Notes: generated from the sequence alone by a model not told the origin. DNA of 64,000 nucleotides from CADEED01 sp041395625 (GCA_041395625.1 JAWLAE010000002.1:434001-498000), one strand, 5' to 3'. Shown: positions 9,114-17,877, numbered from the stretch's first letter. Numbers and translations are program-made.

Positions 9114-9383
9114 CTAGCGGCGCAAGCCGAGGCGCTCGACCACTTCCTGATACTTCGCCGGCCTGGTGGCCTTGAGATAATCGAGGAGCTTGCGACGCTG
9201 ATTGACCATCTTGACCAGACCGCGTCGGGAACTGTGATCGGCCTTGTGGGCGCCGAAATGCTCCCCCAAGCCGCTGATGCGCTGAGACAGCAGCGCGATC
9301 TGTACTTCTGGCGATCCGGTGTCCTTGGGATCGCGGCGGTAGTCGCTGATGACGCCGCGCGTTTGCTCAGGTGTAAGAGCCAT
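9114..9383 (-). CDS. rpsO: 30S ribosomal protein S15
   Basis: 89 aa from MALTPEQTRGVISDY to VVERLGLRR, the exact family length. Binds the central domain of 16S rRNA; carries the conserved GSPEVQIALLSQRI and HKADHSSRRGLVKMV...RRKLLDYL blocks. The frame continues 81 bp upstream, but S15 homology begins at ATG 9383, which has AGAGG upstream. It follows truB by 95 bp and has its own candidate promoter. Confidence 0.98.
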   Translation of the reverse strand: MALTPEQTRGVISDYRRDPKDTGSPEVQIALLSQRISGLGEHFGAHKADHSSRRGLVKMVNQRRKLLDYLKATRPAKYQEVVERLGLRR

Positions 9384-9435
9384 GCGAATCAAAACCTCTG
9401 ATGCTTGAGATACATACCCGTAATTTCGGCTGCGA

Positions 9436-9464
9436 AGTGTACCTATAGGGGTTGCGGTAAACAA
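9436..9464 (-). promoter_or_regulatory. Candidate rpsO promoter
   Basis: On the minus strand TTGTTT (9464-9459) and TACACT (9441-9436) are separated by exactly 17 bp, about 53 bp before the rpsO start. Box matches are moderate (3/6 and 4/6). Confidence 0.35.
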
Positions 9465-9478
9465 GGCGCAACAGGCAC

Positions 9479-10432
9479 TTACGTCGAGTCCAGTGGCACG
9501 AACAGGCGACGCGGCAGCACTACCTCACCGACGATTTCACCCAGACCCAGAAACTCCCCTGGTGCTGCCAGCGCATAGAGCCGCACCCGCAGCGTGTCCT
9601 GGCCCGGCGCGCGCCCCCGCGCCGCGACTGACGGCCCACCGGGGACGTTCTGCGGCACAGTCGCCACTGCCAGCGCGACCGAGCGACCTTGGCGCAAAGC
9701 GCTCACGTCGTGCGGCGCAAACGCCAGTGCCGGCAACGACTGCACCGCGCTGTCTGCCCGCTTGAGGTGCGCCACCACCGCCTGCGCCGGGTCCGCCAGC
9801 AGCTCCTCCAGGCTCACCATCGTTTGCGCCTCGAAGGGCTCCACCGATAGCCGACGTAGCTCGTCGACGTGGCCACAGGTGCCGAGGGCCGTGGCAATCT
9901 GCTCGGCCAGCACCCGGACGTAAGTGCCCTTCGAGCACTCGCACTCCAGCACCAGCCGCGCGTCGCCCTGCGCCAGCAGTTCGAGTCGATAGAGCTCGAC
10001 GCGACGCGGCTTGCGCTCCACTTCGATGCCAGCACGAGCCAGGCGATACAGCGGCTCGCCATCGCGCTTGAGAGCCGAGTACATCGGCGGAACCTGCCAC
10101 TGCTCGCCACGCAAACTCGCCAACTGCGCTTTGATTGCGCCGGCTTCCAAGCTCGGCACCAGCCGCGTCTCGGCCACCGTGCCTTCCGTATCGCCAGTGG
10201 TCGTACGTGTTCCAAGTGCGATGCCGAAACGGTAGGCCTTGCGTCCACCCTCGATCAGCGCGATTACCTTGGTTGCTTCGTCGAGGCAGATCGGCAACAT
10301 GCCGGTTGCAAGTGGATCGAGGGTACCGAGATGGCCCGCCTTGCGCGCACCCAACGCCCGCCGGACAGTCTGCAAGGCGCGGTTCGAAGACAGGCCGAGC
10401 GGCTTGTCGAGCAACAGGATTCCGGTCGGCAT
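9479..10432 (-). CDS. truB: tRNA pseudouridine-55 synthase TruB
   Basis: 317 aa. Makes pseudouridine 55 in the T loop of tRNAs. Conserved blocks: GILLLDKPLGLSSN, KAGHLGTLDPLATGMLPICLDEATK with the catalytic Asp, YRFGIALGTRTTTGDTEG, and the PUA-like C-terminal portion. It is part of the rimP-nusA-infB-rbfA-truB run; rbfA ends 28 bp upstream. Confidence 0.97.
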   Translation of the reverse strand: MPTGILLLDKPLGLSSNRALQTVRRALGARKAGHLGTLDPLATGMLPICLDEATKVIALIEGGRKAYRFGIALGTRTTTGDTEGTVAETRLVPSLEAGAIKAQLASLRGEQWQVPPMYSALKRDGEPLYRLARAGIEVERKPRRVELYRLELLAQGDARLVLECECSKGTYVRVLAEQIATALGTCGHVDELRRLSVEPFEAQTMVSLEELLADPAQAVVAHLKRADSAVQSLPALAFAPHDVSALRQGRSVALAVATVPQNVPGGPSVAARGRAPGQDTLRVRLYALAAPGEFLGLGEIVGEVVLPRRLFVPLDST

Positions 10433-10460
10433 CCGGCAGTTGCTGGGCGGCAGCAGGCCG

Positions 10461-10862
10461 TCAGGCCGGCTTGCTGTCGTCTTCGTCGTGCACCTGACGA
10501 TCCGTCTCGACCGCCTGGTCGATCAGCCGCGACAAGTTTGCGGCGCGGTCGATCTGCTCGTCGACGACGAACTGCAGGCGTGGCGCGTGCCGCAGGCCCA
10601 GCGACCGGCCGACAGCCCCGCGCAAGAATCCGGCAGCGTGCGCCAGGCCCTGCTGAATCTCATCGAGTTCGGCGGCGCTGCGCCCGCCGCCAAACGGCAC
10701 GAAGTAGATCTTTGCTTCGCTCAGATCCGGGGTCACCTGAACTTCGGTAACAGTGATATTGCCGACGCGCGGGTCCTTGACCTCGCGCGCGATCAGCGCC
10801 GCCAGCACGCGCTGCAATTCGCTGCCGACGCGCGAGCGCCGCTGATTCCTGTCTGGTGTCAC
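10461..10862 (-). CDS. rbfA: 30S ribosome-binding factor RbfA
   Basis: 133 aa. Small KH-like cold-shock ribosome maturation factor. Seen: RVGSELQRVLAALIAREVKDPRVGNITVTEVQVTPDLSEAKIYFVPF and the region LRHAPRLQFVVDEQIDRAANLSRLIDQ, followed by an acidic tail. Start GTG, 12 bp after the infB stop. Confidence 0.96.
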   Translation of the reverse strand: MTPDRNQRRSRVGSELQRVLAALIAREVKDPRVGNITVTEVQVTPDLSEAKIYFVPFGGGRSAAELDEIQQGLAHAAGFLRGAVGRSLGLRHAPRLQFVVDEQIDRAANLSRLIDQAVETDRQVHDEDDSKPA

Positions 10863-10874
10863 ACTAACACCTGA

Positions 10875-13403
10875 TCACTGCAGCGTGCGCGCGACTTCGA
10901 CGCGCGAATAGCACTCGATCTGATCGTCGACACGGATGTCCTGGTAGTTCTTCACGCCAATGCCGCACTCCGTTCCCGCGCGCACTTCATTCGCCTCATC
11001 CTTGAAGCGACGCAACGACTCCAGTGCGCCTTCGAAGATCACCACATTGTCACGCAGTACCCGGATCGGATTGTTGCGCTTCACCACGCCTTCGGTGACC
11101 AGGCAACCCGCTACTACGCCAAACTTGCTGGAACGGAACACCTCCCGTACCGTCGCCGTTCCCAGGATCGTTTCCTTGATCTCGGGCGCGAGCATGCCGC
11201 TCATCATCTGTTTGACGTCGTCGATCGCTTCGTAGATTACGCTGTAATAGCGCAGATCGACGTCGCTGTCCTTGAGTGCATCGCGCGCGCCAGCATCGGC
11301 GCGGACGTTGAAACCAATGATCAGCGCTTTGGATGCCGCTGCCAGCTGCACGTCGGACACTGTGATGCCGCCGACACCACTGGCGATGATCTTCACCTGC
11401 ACTTCATCGGTCGAGAGTTTGGCCAGCGAATCGCGCAGCGCTTCCGCACTGCCCTGCACATCGGTCTTCAGCATGACGGCGATTACGCCTGCCTGCTGCT
11501 CACCCATGGTCGCGAACACATCCTGGATCGACGAGGCCTGCTTGGCGAGCTTGACGTCGCGATACTTGCCCTGACGATAGAGGGCCACCTCGCGGGATTT
11601 GCGTTCGCTCTCCACCGCCAACAGTTCTTCCCCGGCATTGGGCGCACCTGAAAGGCCCAGCACCTGCACCGGAAATGACGGACCGGCTGACTGCACGGCC
11701 TTGCCGGTTTCGTCGAACATGGCGCGCACACGGCCAAACTCGGCCCCCGCGATGATCGGATCGCCGGCTTTCAGCGTCCCTTTCTTGACGAGCACCGTCG
11801 CCACTGCGCCGCGACCCTTCTCGATCGAAGATTCGATCACGATGCCAGTTGCCAGACCGTTCACCGGCGCCTTGAGCTCGAGGACTTCTGACTGCAACAG
11901 GATCGAATCGAGCAATTGGTCGATACCCTGGCCCGTCTTGGCGGACACCGGCACGAAGATATTCTCGCCGCCCCAGTCTTCGGGAATGACCTCGTGTTTC
12001 GCGAGCTCCGTGCGGACGCGCTCCATGTCTGCATCGGGCTTGTCGATCTTGTTCACTGCCACGACGATTGGCACGCCCGCCGCGCGCGCATGTTGCACGG
12101 CCTCGATGGTCTGCGGCATCACGCCATCGTCAGCGGCCACCACCAGCACCACGATATCCGTCGCCTTGGCGCCGCGCGCGCGCATCGCCGTAAAGGCCGC
12201 GTGACCCGGCGTATCGAGGAAGGTGACGATGCCTTTCGGCGTCTCGACGTGATAGGCGCCGATGTGCTGCGTAATGCCGCCCGCCTCGCCTGCGGCCACC
12301 TTGGCGCGCCGGATATGATCGAGCAGCGACGTCTTGCCATGATCGACATGGCCCATCACGGTTACCACGGGCGGCCGCGGTTGATCGTCGTCCGGCGCGG
12401 CTGCGCCCTGCAAGTCGATCTCGATCTGATCGTCCTTCAGGACTTTGGCAACATGTCCCATTTCTTCGACCACCAGCACAGCCGTGTCCTGGTCGATCGG
12501 CTGATTGATGGTGGCCATGACACCCATGTTCATCATCGTCTTGATGACTTCCGTGGCCTTGACCGCCATCTTCTGCGCAATCTCCTGCGCCGTGATCGTC
12601 TCGCCAATGCTCACTTCGCGTTTCACGGGTGCGGTCGGCATTTCGAACGCGTGGCGCGCTTCGACCGCCATGCCGGAACCCGTCGTGCGCTCACGGACCC
12701 GCTTTTTCTTCTTGCGTTTCGACGCGTCGCCGACGACATGTAGTTCCTGCCTGCCGTAGCGGGTGCCGCGATCACCGCGTGCGGGTGTGTCACTGGACGA
12801 TCTCGCTGGCCGCTCGATGACCACAGGCACCTCGGCGGGTCGTCGAGACTTGTCGAATTCGTCGCGCGCGCGCTGCTCTTCCTGCGCGCGTCGCGTTTCT
12901 TCTGCAGCCTTCTTGCGCGCCGCTTCGTCTTCAATGCGCTTACGGTTCTCGAGCTCGATGCGCTCGCTTTCGAGCCGCGCGGCCTCCTGCCGCTCGCGTT
13001 CCAGCCGCTGCTGCTCCTCGAGCTCGCGCTGCTTGCCGCCGGTATCCTCGTGCTGCTGACGCGCCTGCTCCTCGAGCACGTCACGTTTGACGTAGGTGCG
13101 CTTCTTGCGCACTTCGACATTGACTGTACGAGCACGGCCCTGCATGCCCGCGAGCTTCAGCTCGCTGGTCATCTTGCGCTTCAGTGTGATCTTGGGTGGC
13201 GCCGCAGCCCCTGCCCCGCTGCCACCGCTATCCTTTTCGCCATGCGAACGTCGCAGATGACTCAGAAGCTCGAGCTTGGCCTCGTCGCTGATCAGGTCAT
13301 TAGGGCCGGTCACCGTGATGCCGGCGGATTCCAGCTGCACCAGCAGCCGATCGACCGGGACCTTCAGCACCTCGGCGAATTGTGAAACCGTTACGTCCGA
13401 CAT
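10875..13403 (-). CDS. infB: Translation initiation factor IF-2
   Basis: 842 aa. GTPase that brings fMet-tRNA to the 30S subunit; the initiator tRNA gene lies elsewhere in this window. Domain order: IF2 N-terminal winged helix (MSDVTVSQFAEVLKVPVDRL), a highly charged Glu/Arg/Ala linker (about residues 100-200), then the G domain near residue 350 with GHVDHGKTSLLD, FLDTPGHAAFTAMRARGA and the NKID motif, followed by domains II-IV ending at the fMet-tRNA-binding beta-barrel. It sits between nusA and rbfA. Confidence 0.98.
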   Translation of the reverse strand: MSDVTVSQFAEVLKVPVDRLLVQLESAGITVTGPNDLISDEAKLELLSHLRRSHGEKDSGGSGAGAAAPPKITLKRKMTSELKLAGMQGRARTVNVEVRKKRTYVKRDVLEEQARQQHEDTGGKQRELEEQQRLERERQEAARLESERIELENRKRIEDEAARKKAAEETRRAQEEQRARDEFDKSRRPAEVPVVIERPARSSSDTPARGDRGTRYGRQELHVVGDASKRKKKKRVRERTTGSGMAVEARHAFEMPTAPVKREVSIGETITAQEIAQKMAVKATEVIKTMMNMGVMATINQPIDQDTAVLVVEEMGHVAKVLKDDQIEIDLQGAAAPDDDQPRPPVVTVMGHVDHGKTSLLDHIRRAKVAAGEAGGITQHIGAYHVETPKGIVTFLDTPGHAAFTAMRARGAKATDIVVLVVAADDGVMPQTIEAVQHARAAGVPIVVAVNKIDKPDADMERVRTELAKHEVIPEDWGGENIFVPVSAKTGQGIDQLLDSILLQSEVLELKAPVNGLATGIVIESSIEKGRGAVATVLVKKGTLKAGDPIIAGAEFGRVRAMFDETGKAVQSAGPSFPVQVLGLSGAPNAGEELLAVESERKSREVALYRQGKYRDVKLAKQASSIQDVFATMGEQQAGVIAVMLKTDVQGSAEALRDSLAKLSTDEVQVKIIASGVGGITVSDVQLAAASKALIIGFNVRADAGARDALKDSDVDLRYYSVIYEAIDDVKQMMSGMLAPEIKETILGTATVREVFRSSKFGVVAGCLVTEGVVKRNNPIRVLRDNVVIFEGALESLRRFKDEANEVRAGTECGIGVKNYQDIRVDDQIECYSRVEVARTLQ

Positions 13404-13451
13404 ATAACTACTTCCTCAAACTCTCTGAATTCGTGGTCCCGCGGGCCGAAC

Positions 13452-14951
13452 TCAGCTCGCCTCGCCCTCGAACCAGATTTCGCGCGCTTTCATGATCAGT
13501 TTGCCGGCCTCTTCGGGCGACAGATCTGTTATGTCCTCGAGATCATCGACCGCCTGCTCAGCCAGCTCTTCGCGCGTGCGCACGCCACGGCGTGCCAGCG
13601 CCAAGGCGAGGTCTGGCTTCATACCCTCGAGCAGCAACAAATCTTCCGCGGGCATGTTGCTGTCGAGCGTCTCCTCGCTCGCGATCGCCTGGGTCAACAG
13701 CACGTCGCGCGCGCGGTTGCGCAGTTCCTTGACCATCTCTTCGTCGAACTCTTCGATCGACATGAGTTCAGACTGCGGCACATAGGCGACTTCTTCCACG
13801 GTCGAGAAACCTTCCTGCACGAGAATCGCGGCCAAGTTCTCATCCACGTCCAGCAGCTTCTTGAAGTTCTCGACCAGCGCCTTGGATTCCGTCTCGCTCT
13901 TGGCCTCGGCGTCAGACTCGGTCATGACGTTAAGTTCCCAGCCGGTCAGCTGGCTGGCGAGCCGAATATTCTGGCCACCGCGGCCGATGGCCTGCGAGAG
14001 CTTGTCCTCGGCCACCGCGATGTCCATGCTGTGCGATTCCTCGTCGACCACGATCGACTGCACTTCGGCCGGCGACATCGCATTGATGACGAACTGCGCC
14101 GGGTTGGCATCGTAGGGAATGATATCGACGCGCTCGCCGGCAATTTCGTTCGACACAGCCTGCACGCGCGAGCCACGCATGCCGACACAGGCGCCGACCG
14201 GATCGACCCGGGCCTCGAGGCTCTTCACGGCGATCTTGGCGCGTACCCCAGGATCGCGGGCCGCGCCCAGTATCTGGATCAGGCCTTGCCCGACTTCCGG
14301 GACTTCGAGCTTGAAGAGCTCAATGAGGAATTCGCGCGCGGTGCGTGTCAGGAACAGCTGGGGGCCGCGCGGCTCCGGGCGCACTTCGCGCAAGAACGCC
14401 TTGATGCGATCCTGGCTTTTGACGATTTCGCGCGGAATCATGTCCGAGCGCGGTATGAAGCCTTCCGCGTTGCCGCCGAGATCGACGTACACACCATTGC
14501 GATCGACACGCTTCACGACGCCCGATACGAGTGTGCTGACGCGATCTTGATAGGCTTCGACGACCTGCGCACGTTCAGCCTCGCGCACCTTCTGCACGAT
14601 CACCTGCTTGGCCTGCTGGGCGGCGATGCGCCCGAACGCCACGGATTCCATCGATTCCTCGACATAGCCCTCGGTTACCGCCTTGGGATCCATATCGAGT
14701 GCATCCTCCAGCCGCAGCTCCCGATCTGGCGTCTCGAGCTCGGTCGAGTCGTCCGCAAAGACTTTCCAGCGACGGAACGTGTCGTAGTCGCCAGTCTTGC
14801 GATCGATCGCGACGCGCACGTCCCATTCCTCGTTGTGCTTCTTGCGGGTGGCAGCCGCGAGCGCCGCCTCGAGCGCCTCGAAGATGATCTCCTTGTCGAC
14901 GCCCTTCTCGTTCGAGACGGCATCGACCACCATCAGGATTTCCTTGTTCAT
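13452..14951 (-). CDS. nusA: Transcription termination/antitermination factor NusA
   Basis: 499 aa, like E. coli NusA. Seen: N-terminal RNAP-binding domain (MNKEILMVVDAVSNEKGVDKEIIFEALEAAL), S1 domain (VSTLVSGVVKRVDRNGVYVDLGGNAEGFIPRSDMI), two KH domains (VGACVGMRGSRVQAVSNEI, LSQAIGRGGQNIRLASQLTG) and two acidic helix-hairpin-helix repeats at the C-terminus, which occur in gammaproteobacterial NusA. It follows rimP by 49 bp. Confidence 0.98.
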   Translation of the reverse strand: MNKEILMVVDAVSNEKGVDKEIIFEALEAALAAATRKKHNEEWDVRVAIDRKTGDYDTFRRWKVFADDSTELETPDRELRLEDALDMDPKAVTEGYVEESMESVAFGRIAAQQAKQVIVQKVREAERAQVVEAYQDRVSTLVSGVVKRVDRNGVYVDLGGNAEGFIPRSDMIPREIVKSQDRIKAFLREVRPEPRGPQLFLTRTAREFLIELFKLEVPEVGQGLIQILGAARDPGVRAKIAVKSLEARVDPVGACVGMRGSRVQAVSNEIAGERVDIIPYDANPAQFVINAMSPAEVQSIVVDEESHSMDIAVAEDKLSQAIGRGGQNIRLASQLTGWELNVMTESDAEAKSETESKALVENFKKLLDVDENLAAILVQEGFSTVEEVAYVPQSELMSIEEFDEEMVKELRNRARDVLLTQAIASEETLDSNMPAEDLLLLEGMKPDLALALARRGVRTREELAEQAVDDLEDITDLSPEEAGKLIMKAREIWFEGEAS

Positions 14952-15000
14952 GCTGCTAACACCTCAACACCCCAGCGCACACCGCGGATCCGCACGCGAA

Positions 15001-15474
15001 TCACTCCGGCACCATTCGCGCCCGACAAATGTCGGCATACGCGATCTTGACCTGCTCACCATCGACTTCGAGCTCGATGCCCAACTCGTCCGCCGCCAGC
15101 AGCGCGCCCGTATAGCGCTTGCGCCCGGCCCGCGGACTTACCAATTCAACCTTCACCCGCGCCCCCGCAAAGCGCGCAAAGCGCGCAAAGCGCGCAAAAT
15201 GCGCCGGCTTCACCAACAGGCGATCGAAACCCGGCGACGACACCTCGAGCGAATACGCGCTCGGGATCGGGTCGTCTTCATCGAGCACAGCCGCCACGGC
15301 GCGACTCACCTGCTCGCAATCCGCAATGCCGATCCCCTCGCCGCCGTCTATATACAGCCGCAGCGTGCCGCCGCCACGGCCGGGGACGAACTCCACTTCG
15401 ATCAGTTCGTAGCCCAGCTGCTCGATCACTGGCTCGAGCAGCGCGGTGACACGTTCACGGATGTCCGTCGCCAT
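15001..15474 (-). CDS. rimP: Ribosome maturation factor RimP
   Basis: 157 aa. Needed for late 30S assembly. Seen: LLEPVIEQLGYELIEVEFV, LRLYIDGGEGIGIADCEQVSRAV, YSLEVSSPGFDRLLVKPAHF and the C-terminal SH3-like part. Odd feature: the family's single ARF after HF has become ARFARFARFAG, encoded by a tandem 9-bp repeat, which lengthens the interdomain segment. It is the first gene of the nusA-infB operon; a T-tailed hairpin lies 55 bp before its start. Confidence 0.95.
   Translation of the reverse strand: MATDIRERVTALLEPVIEQLGYELIEVEFVPGRGGGTLRLYIDGGEGIGIADCEQVSRAVAAVLDEDDPIPSAYSLEVSSPGFDRLLVKPAHFARFARFARFAGARVKVELVSPRAGRKRYTGALLAADELGIELEVDGEQVKIAYADICRARMVPE
15172..15198 (+). repeat. Tandem 9-bp repeat inside rimP
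   Basis: Three perfect head-to-tail copies of GCGCGCAAA, preceded by a degenerate copy (15163-15171). On the rimP strand they encode repeated Ala-Arg-Phe. Slippage would add or remove three residues without a frameshift. Confidence 0.85.
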
Positions 15475-15524
15475 GCGCTGCTACCTACGCCTCCAAGCAC
15501 CGGCACCACGAGAGCCCGGCCAAT

Positions 15525-15545
15525 AAAAAAGGGCCTCGAGGCCCT
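15525..15545 (-). terminator. Rho-independent terminator/attenuator ahead of rimP
   Basis: AGGGCCTC GAGGCCCT (15530-15545) is a perfect 16-bp palindrome followed on the minus strand by TTTTTATT. It lies 55 bp upstream of the rimP start and downstream of the stronger 15627-15644 terminator. It may attenuate the rimP-nusA-infB operon or end a short RNA of about 80 nt. Confidence 0.65.
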
Positions 15546-15620
15546 GATCCAATCGTTCTTCTGCCACACGCCCGAGGCAGCTACACCTCGGCTTGCGGTG
15601 ATCCCGGCCAGGGATCCAAA

Positions 15621-15644
15621 CAAAAAAAGCCCCCGCGGGGGCTT
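15621..15644 (-). terminator. Strong Rho-independent terminator of the DUF3011-like gene
   Basis: AAGCCCCC GC GGGGGCTT (15627-15644) followed on the minus strand by a run of seven T. It lies 90 bp after the stop of the gene ending at 15734. Another short inverted repeat precedes it. Confidence 0.85.
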
Positions 15645-15658
15645 CTTTAATCAAGCAC

Positions 15659-15682
15659 TTGAGCAAGATTTCTCATGCTCAA
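15659..15682 (-). repeat. Short inverted repeat in the 3' region of the DUF3011-like gene
   Basis: TTGAGCA and TGCTCAA (7 bp each) are separated by 10 bp, just upstream of the strong terminator on the transcribed strand. It may stabilise the transcript end. Confidence 0.5.
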
Positions 15683-15733
15683 CGGAGTATCCGGACCAAC
15701 CGTCTACCCACCGCGGCCGCGCATTGTACGGCA

Positions 15734-16744
15734 TCACGGTGAAAGGCGCAAAAACTCGGCGCGGCAGCCACGGTCGACCCACAGACCGCGACCGTCGAGA
15801 CCCCAGCTGACGCCCTCGGTACAAGCGGAACGGCTCAATTGCTGCTGCACGCGTGCGCGCTGCGCAAGAGCTGCGTCGCAATAGCTGCGCGCGTTGTCCA
15901 CGGACTCGCAACGAATCGTGGTGGGAACACTGGCCACCGGCGCCGATTGAATCGCGGGCAACGAACCGGTGGTCGTGGAAGCTGCATAGCCGCGGCCACG
16001 ATTGCCGACGTAATCGAGCACGATCTCGACGCGACAGCCCTGGTCGGCCCAAACGCCGCGTTCGGTCACGCCGAAGGTTCGGCCAGATTCGCAAGCGCTG
16101 CGCGACACCTGGCGAAAACTGCGCATGGCGTAGCCGCTCAAGTCCAGGGGACAGTCTGCGCGCCGACCATCGCGCGATGCGCAGGTCATCGTCCGCGGCG
16201 CGGTGCCGCCCGCGAGCTGCTGATCGGTGCGCGGTGCAAACACGAAATCGGCACGACAGCCCTGCTCGACGTAGACGCCCCGATCGTCCCAGCTCCAGTT
16301 CTGGCCATCGATGCACAGGGTGCGCGATAACTGCCGGACATCTTGCAGCGCGTAAGCGGACAGGTCCGCCGGGCAACTGCCGCGCCGCCCATCCTGCGAC
16401 TCGCAGCGCAGCCTCTTGTTGTTACCACCTGCGCCCAGGGCCGCTGGCGCATCGTTGCGCAGCGAGAAATAGAACGAGCCGCCGCAGCCCTGTTCGGTCC
16501 ACAAGGCCGCATCGTCATAGCCGAAATTGCGGCCGACCTCACAACGCGACCCCGCGCCGTCGATCACGCGGGAAAATACGTAGCCGCGCAGATCGGCGCC
16601 ACATTGTTGCCGTGCCAGCCCGCGCGACTCACAGATTACGCGCTGCTCCGTCGGCCGTGCCGCCGAAAACGCGGACTGTGCCCGCGCGTGCCCAACGCCG
16701 AGCGATACCAATCCCACTAACACGATAGCCGTGACTGCACGCAT
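15734..16744 (-). CDS. Secreted four-repeat cysteine protein, DUF3011-like
   Basis: 336 aa with a cleavable signal peptide (TAIVLVGLVSLGVGHARAQS). The mature part is four homologous repeats, each with four Cys in nearly constant spacing C-x9-C-x19-C-x18-C (Cys 38/48/68/87, 114/124/144/163, 188/198/218/237, 279/289/309/327; the last gap is one shorter). Typical repeat text is CESQDGRRGSCPADLS...GVYVEQGCRADF. This resembles the DUF3011 family of secreted proteins; the function is unknown and two disulfides per repeat are inferred. The ribosome site AGGGAGGA lies 7 bp before ATG, and a strong terminator follows the gene. Confidence 0.8.
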   Translation of the reverse strand: MRAVTAIVLVGLVSLGVGHARAQSAFSAARPTEQRVICESRGLARQQCGADLRGYVFSRVIDGAGSRCEVGRNFGYDDAALWTEQGCGGSFYFSLRNDAPAALGAGGNNKRLRCESQDGRRGSCPADLSAYALQDVRQLSRTLCIDGQNWSWDDRGVYVEQGCRADFVFAPRTDQQLAGGTAPRTMTCASRDGRRADCPLDLSGYAMRSFRQVSRSACESGRTFGVTERGVWADQGCRVEIVLDYVGNRGRGYAASTTTGSLPAIQSAPVASVPTTIRCESVDNARSYCDAALAQRARVQQQLSRSACTEGVSWGLDGRGLWVDRGCRAEFLRLSP

Positions 16745-16841
16745 TGCGGATCCTCCCTGGATAATCCGACGCCACTCGACACCGACTGTAGCACGCGCGC
16801 GCCTTGTGGCCGATCGTCTGATCGAGGCATGATCCTAAGCT

Positions 16842-17288
16842 GTGTACGACAATTGGCCCATCAATATTCTCGTCGTCGTCGTGACGGTCCTGTCAGTGGC
16901 CATGTGCGTCTCGATACACTACGAGGGCCTGCAATGGCTCTCCGGTGCCCTGCAGAAGTTTGGCAGTGCCAAACGGCGCAAAGTGCTGTACGGGGTCTAT
17001 GCCGTTATCTGCTTGCACGTGATCGAAATCTGGCTGTTTGGCATAGCGTACTGGGCGCTGTTGGCCATGCCCGAGACCGGCACGATCGAGGGGCTCGCGC
17101 ATGGGCACATCTTCGACTTCGTCTATCTCTCGGCGACTACCTACACGACTGTCGGTTTCGGCGACATCTCGCCGGTCGGCCCAATCCGATTTGTTGCGGG
17201 CACCGAAGCGCTGATCGGCTTCATTTTGCTCACCTGGTCCGCGTCGTTTCTATACCTGGAAATGGAGCGCTTCTGGACTCGCCGCTAG
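16842..17288 (+). CDS. Ion channel family protein with K+ selectivity filter
   Basis: 148 aa. Three hydrophobic segments (about residues 8-28, 47-75 and 119-139) with a pore loop SATTYTTVGFGDISPVG before the last; TVGFGD is the potassium channel selectivity signature. No cytoplasmic RCK or cyclic-nucleotide domain is present, so this is a minimal inner-membrane channel of the Ion_trans_2 type. The start GTG 16842 is the first in frame and lacks a clear ribosome site, so it may be further in. Its last 59 bp overlap the 3' end of the convergent AhpD-like gene. Confidence 0.8.
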   Translation: MYDNWPINILVVVVTVLSVAMCVSIHYEGLQWLSGALQKFGSAKRRKVLYGVYAVICLHVIEIWLFGIAYWALLAMPETGTIEGLAHGHIFDFVYLSATTYTTVGFGDISPVGPIRFVAGTEALIGFILLTWSASFLYLEMERFWTRR

Positions 17289-17877
17289 CGGCGTGTACGC
17301 CAGCCTGCCAACCGGTCCCCGCAAGCGTACGTTGTGCAAACTGCAGCGGCGACGCTTCCAGCTCCGTCGCCAGCGTGGCGTTCCAGCGGTTGAGAAAGCC
17401 AAACAGTGCGATGACCGCAACGATCTCCACCACTTGTGGCACCGAGTAATGCTCCTTGAGCGCTGCGAATTCCGCATCGGTGACGCCGTTCGGTGTCTGG
17501 CCCGCACCCCGTGCAACGCGCAGCGCCGCACGCTCAGCTGCATCGAACAGCGGGCTGGTCTCGAACGAGGGCAATGCCGCGATCTTCGCCTCGGCAGTCC
17601 CGAGCTTCGCCGCACCATGCGCCGTATGCGCGACACAATACTGACAGCCCGCTGCCCAGCTCGACATCATGCCCAGCAACCGTTTCAGCTCGAAACTCAC
17701 GTCTCCCTCGCCGTAGATGGCGCGCATGAAGGGCCCTGCGACCCGCAGATACTCCGGTTTGTGCGCCATGGCCAATGCGTCATTGGCGATGAAGCCCATA
17801 TAGGCCTCGGCGTCTTTGACGACTGCGACCAGATCTTCTGGCAGGGAATCGAGTGTTGCGGGTTCCAGTCGTGGCAT
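17230..17877 (-). CDS. Carboxymuconolactone decarboxylase/AhpD-like family protein
   Basis: 215 aa from ATG 17877 (MPRLEPATLDSLPEDL), which has AGAGG 9 bp upstream; an ATG 9 bp earlier has no spacing for a ribosome site. The all-helical CMD/AhpD core carries C78-x2-C81-x2-H84 (GCQYCVAH), preceded by FELKRLLGMMSSWA, the redox-active pair of peroxidase-associated AhpD-like proteins. A second conserved half (LPSFETSPLFDAAERAALRVAR) follows. Likely a thiol peroxidase or redox helper; substrate unknown. The C-terminus runs 59 bp into the convergent channel gene. Confidence 0.85.
   Translation of the reverse strand: MPRLEPATLDSLPEDLVAVVKDAEAYMGFIANDALAMAHKPEYLRVAGPFMRAIYGEGDVSFELKRLLGMMSSWAAGCQYCVAHTAHGAAKLGTAEAKIAALPSFETSPLFDAAERAALRVARGAGQTPNGVTDAEFAALKEHYSVPQVVEIVAVIALFGFLNRWNATLATELEASPLQFAQRTLAGTGWQAGVHAASGESRSAPFPGIETTRTR

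Noticed and set aside
15545..15733. Integration site (duplicate of the tRNA-fMet 3' end) at the far side of the accessory genes
   Set aside because: No copy of the tRNA end was found by eye, and no integrase is present.
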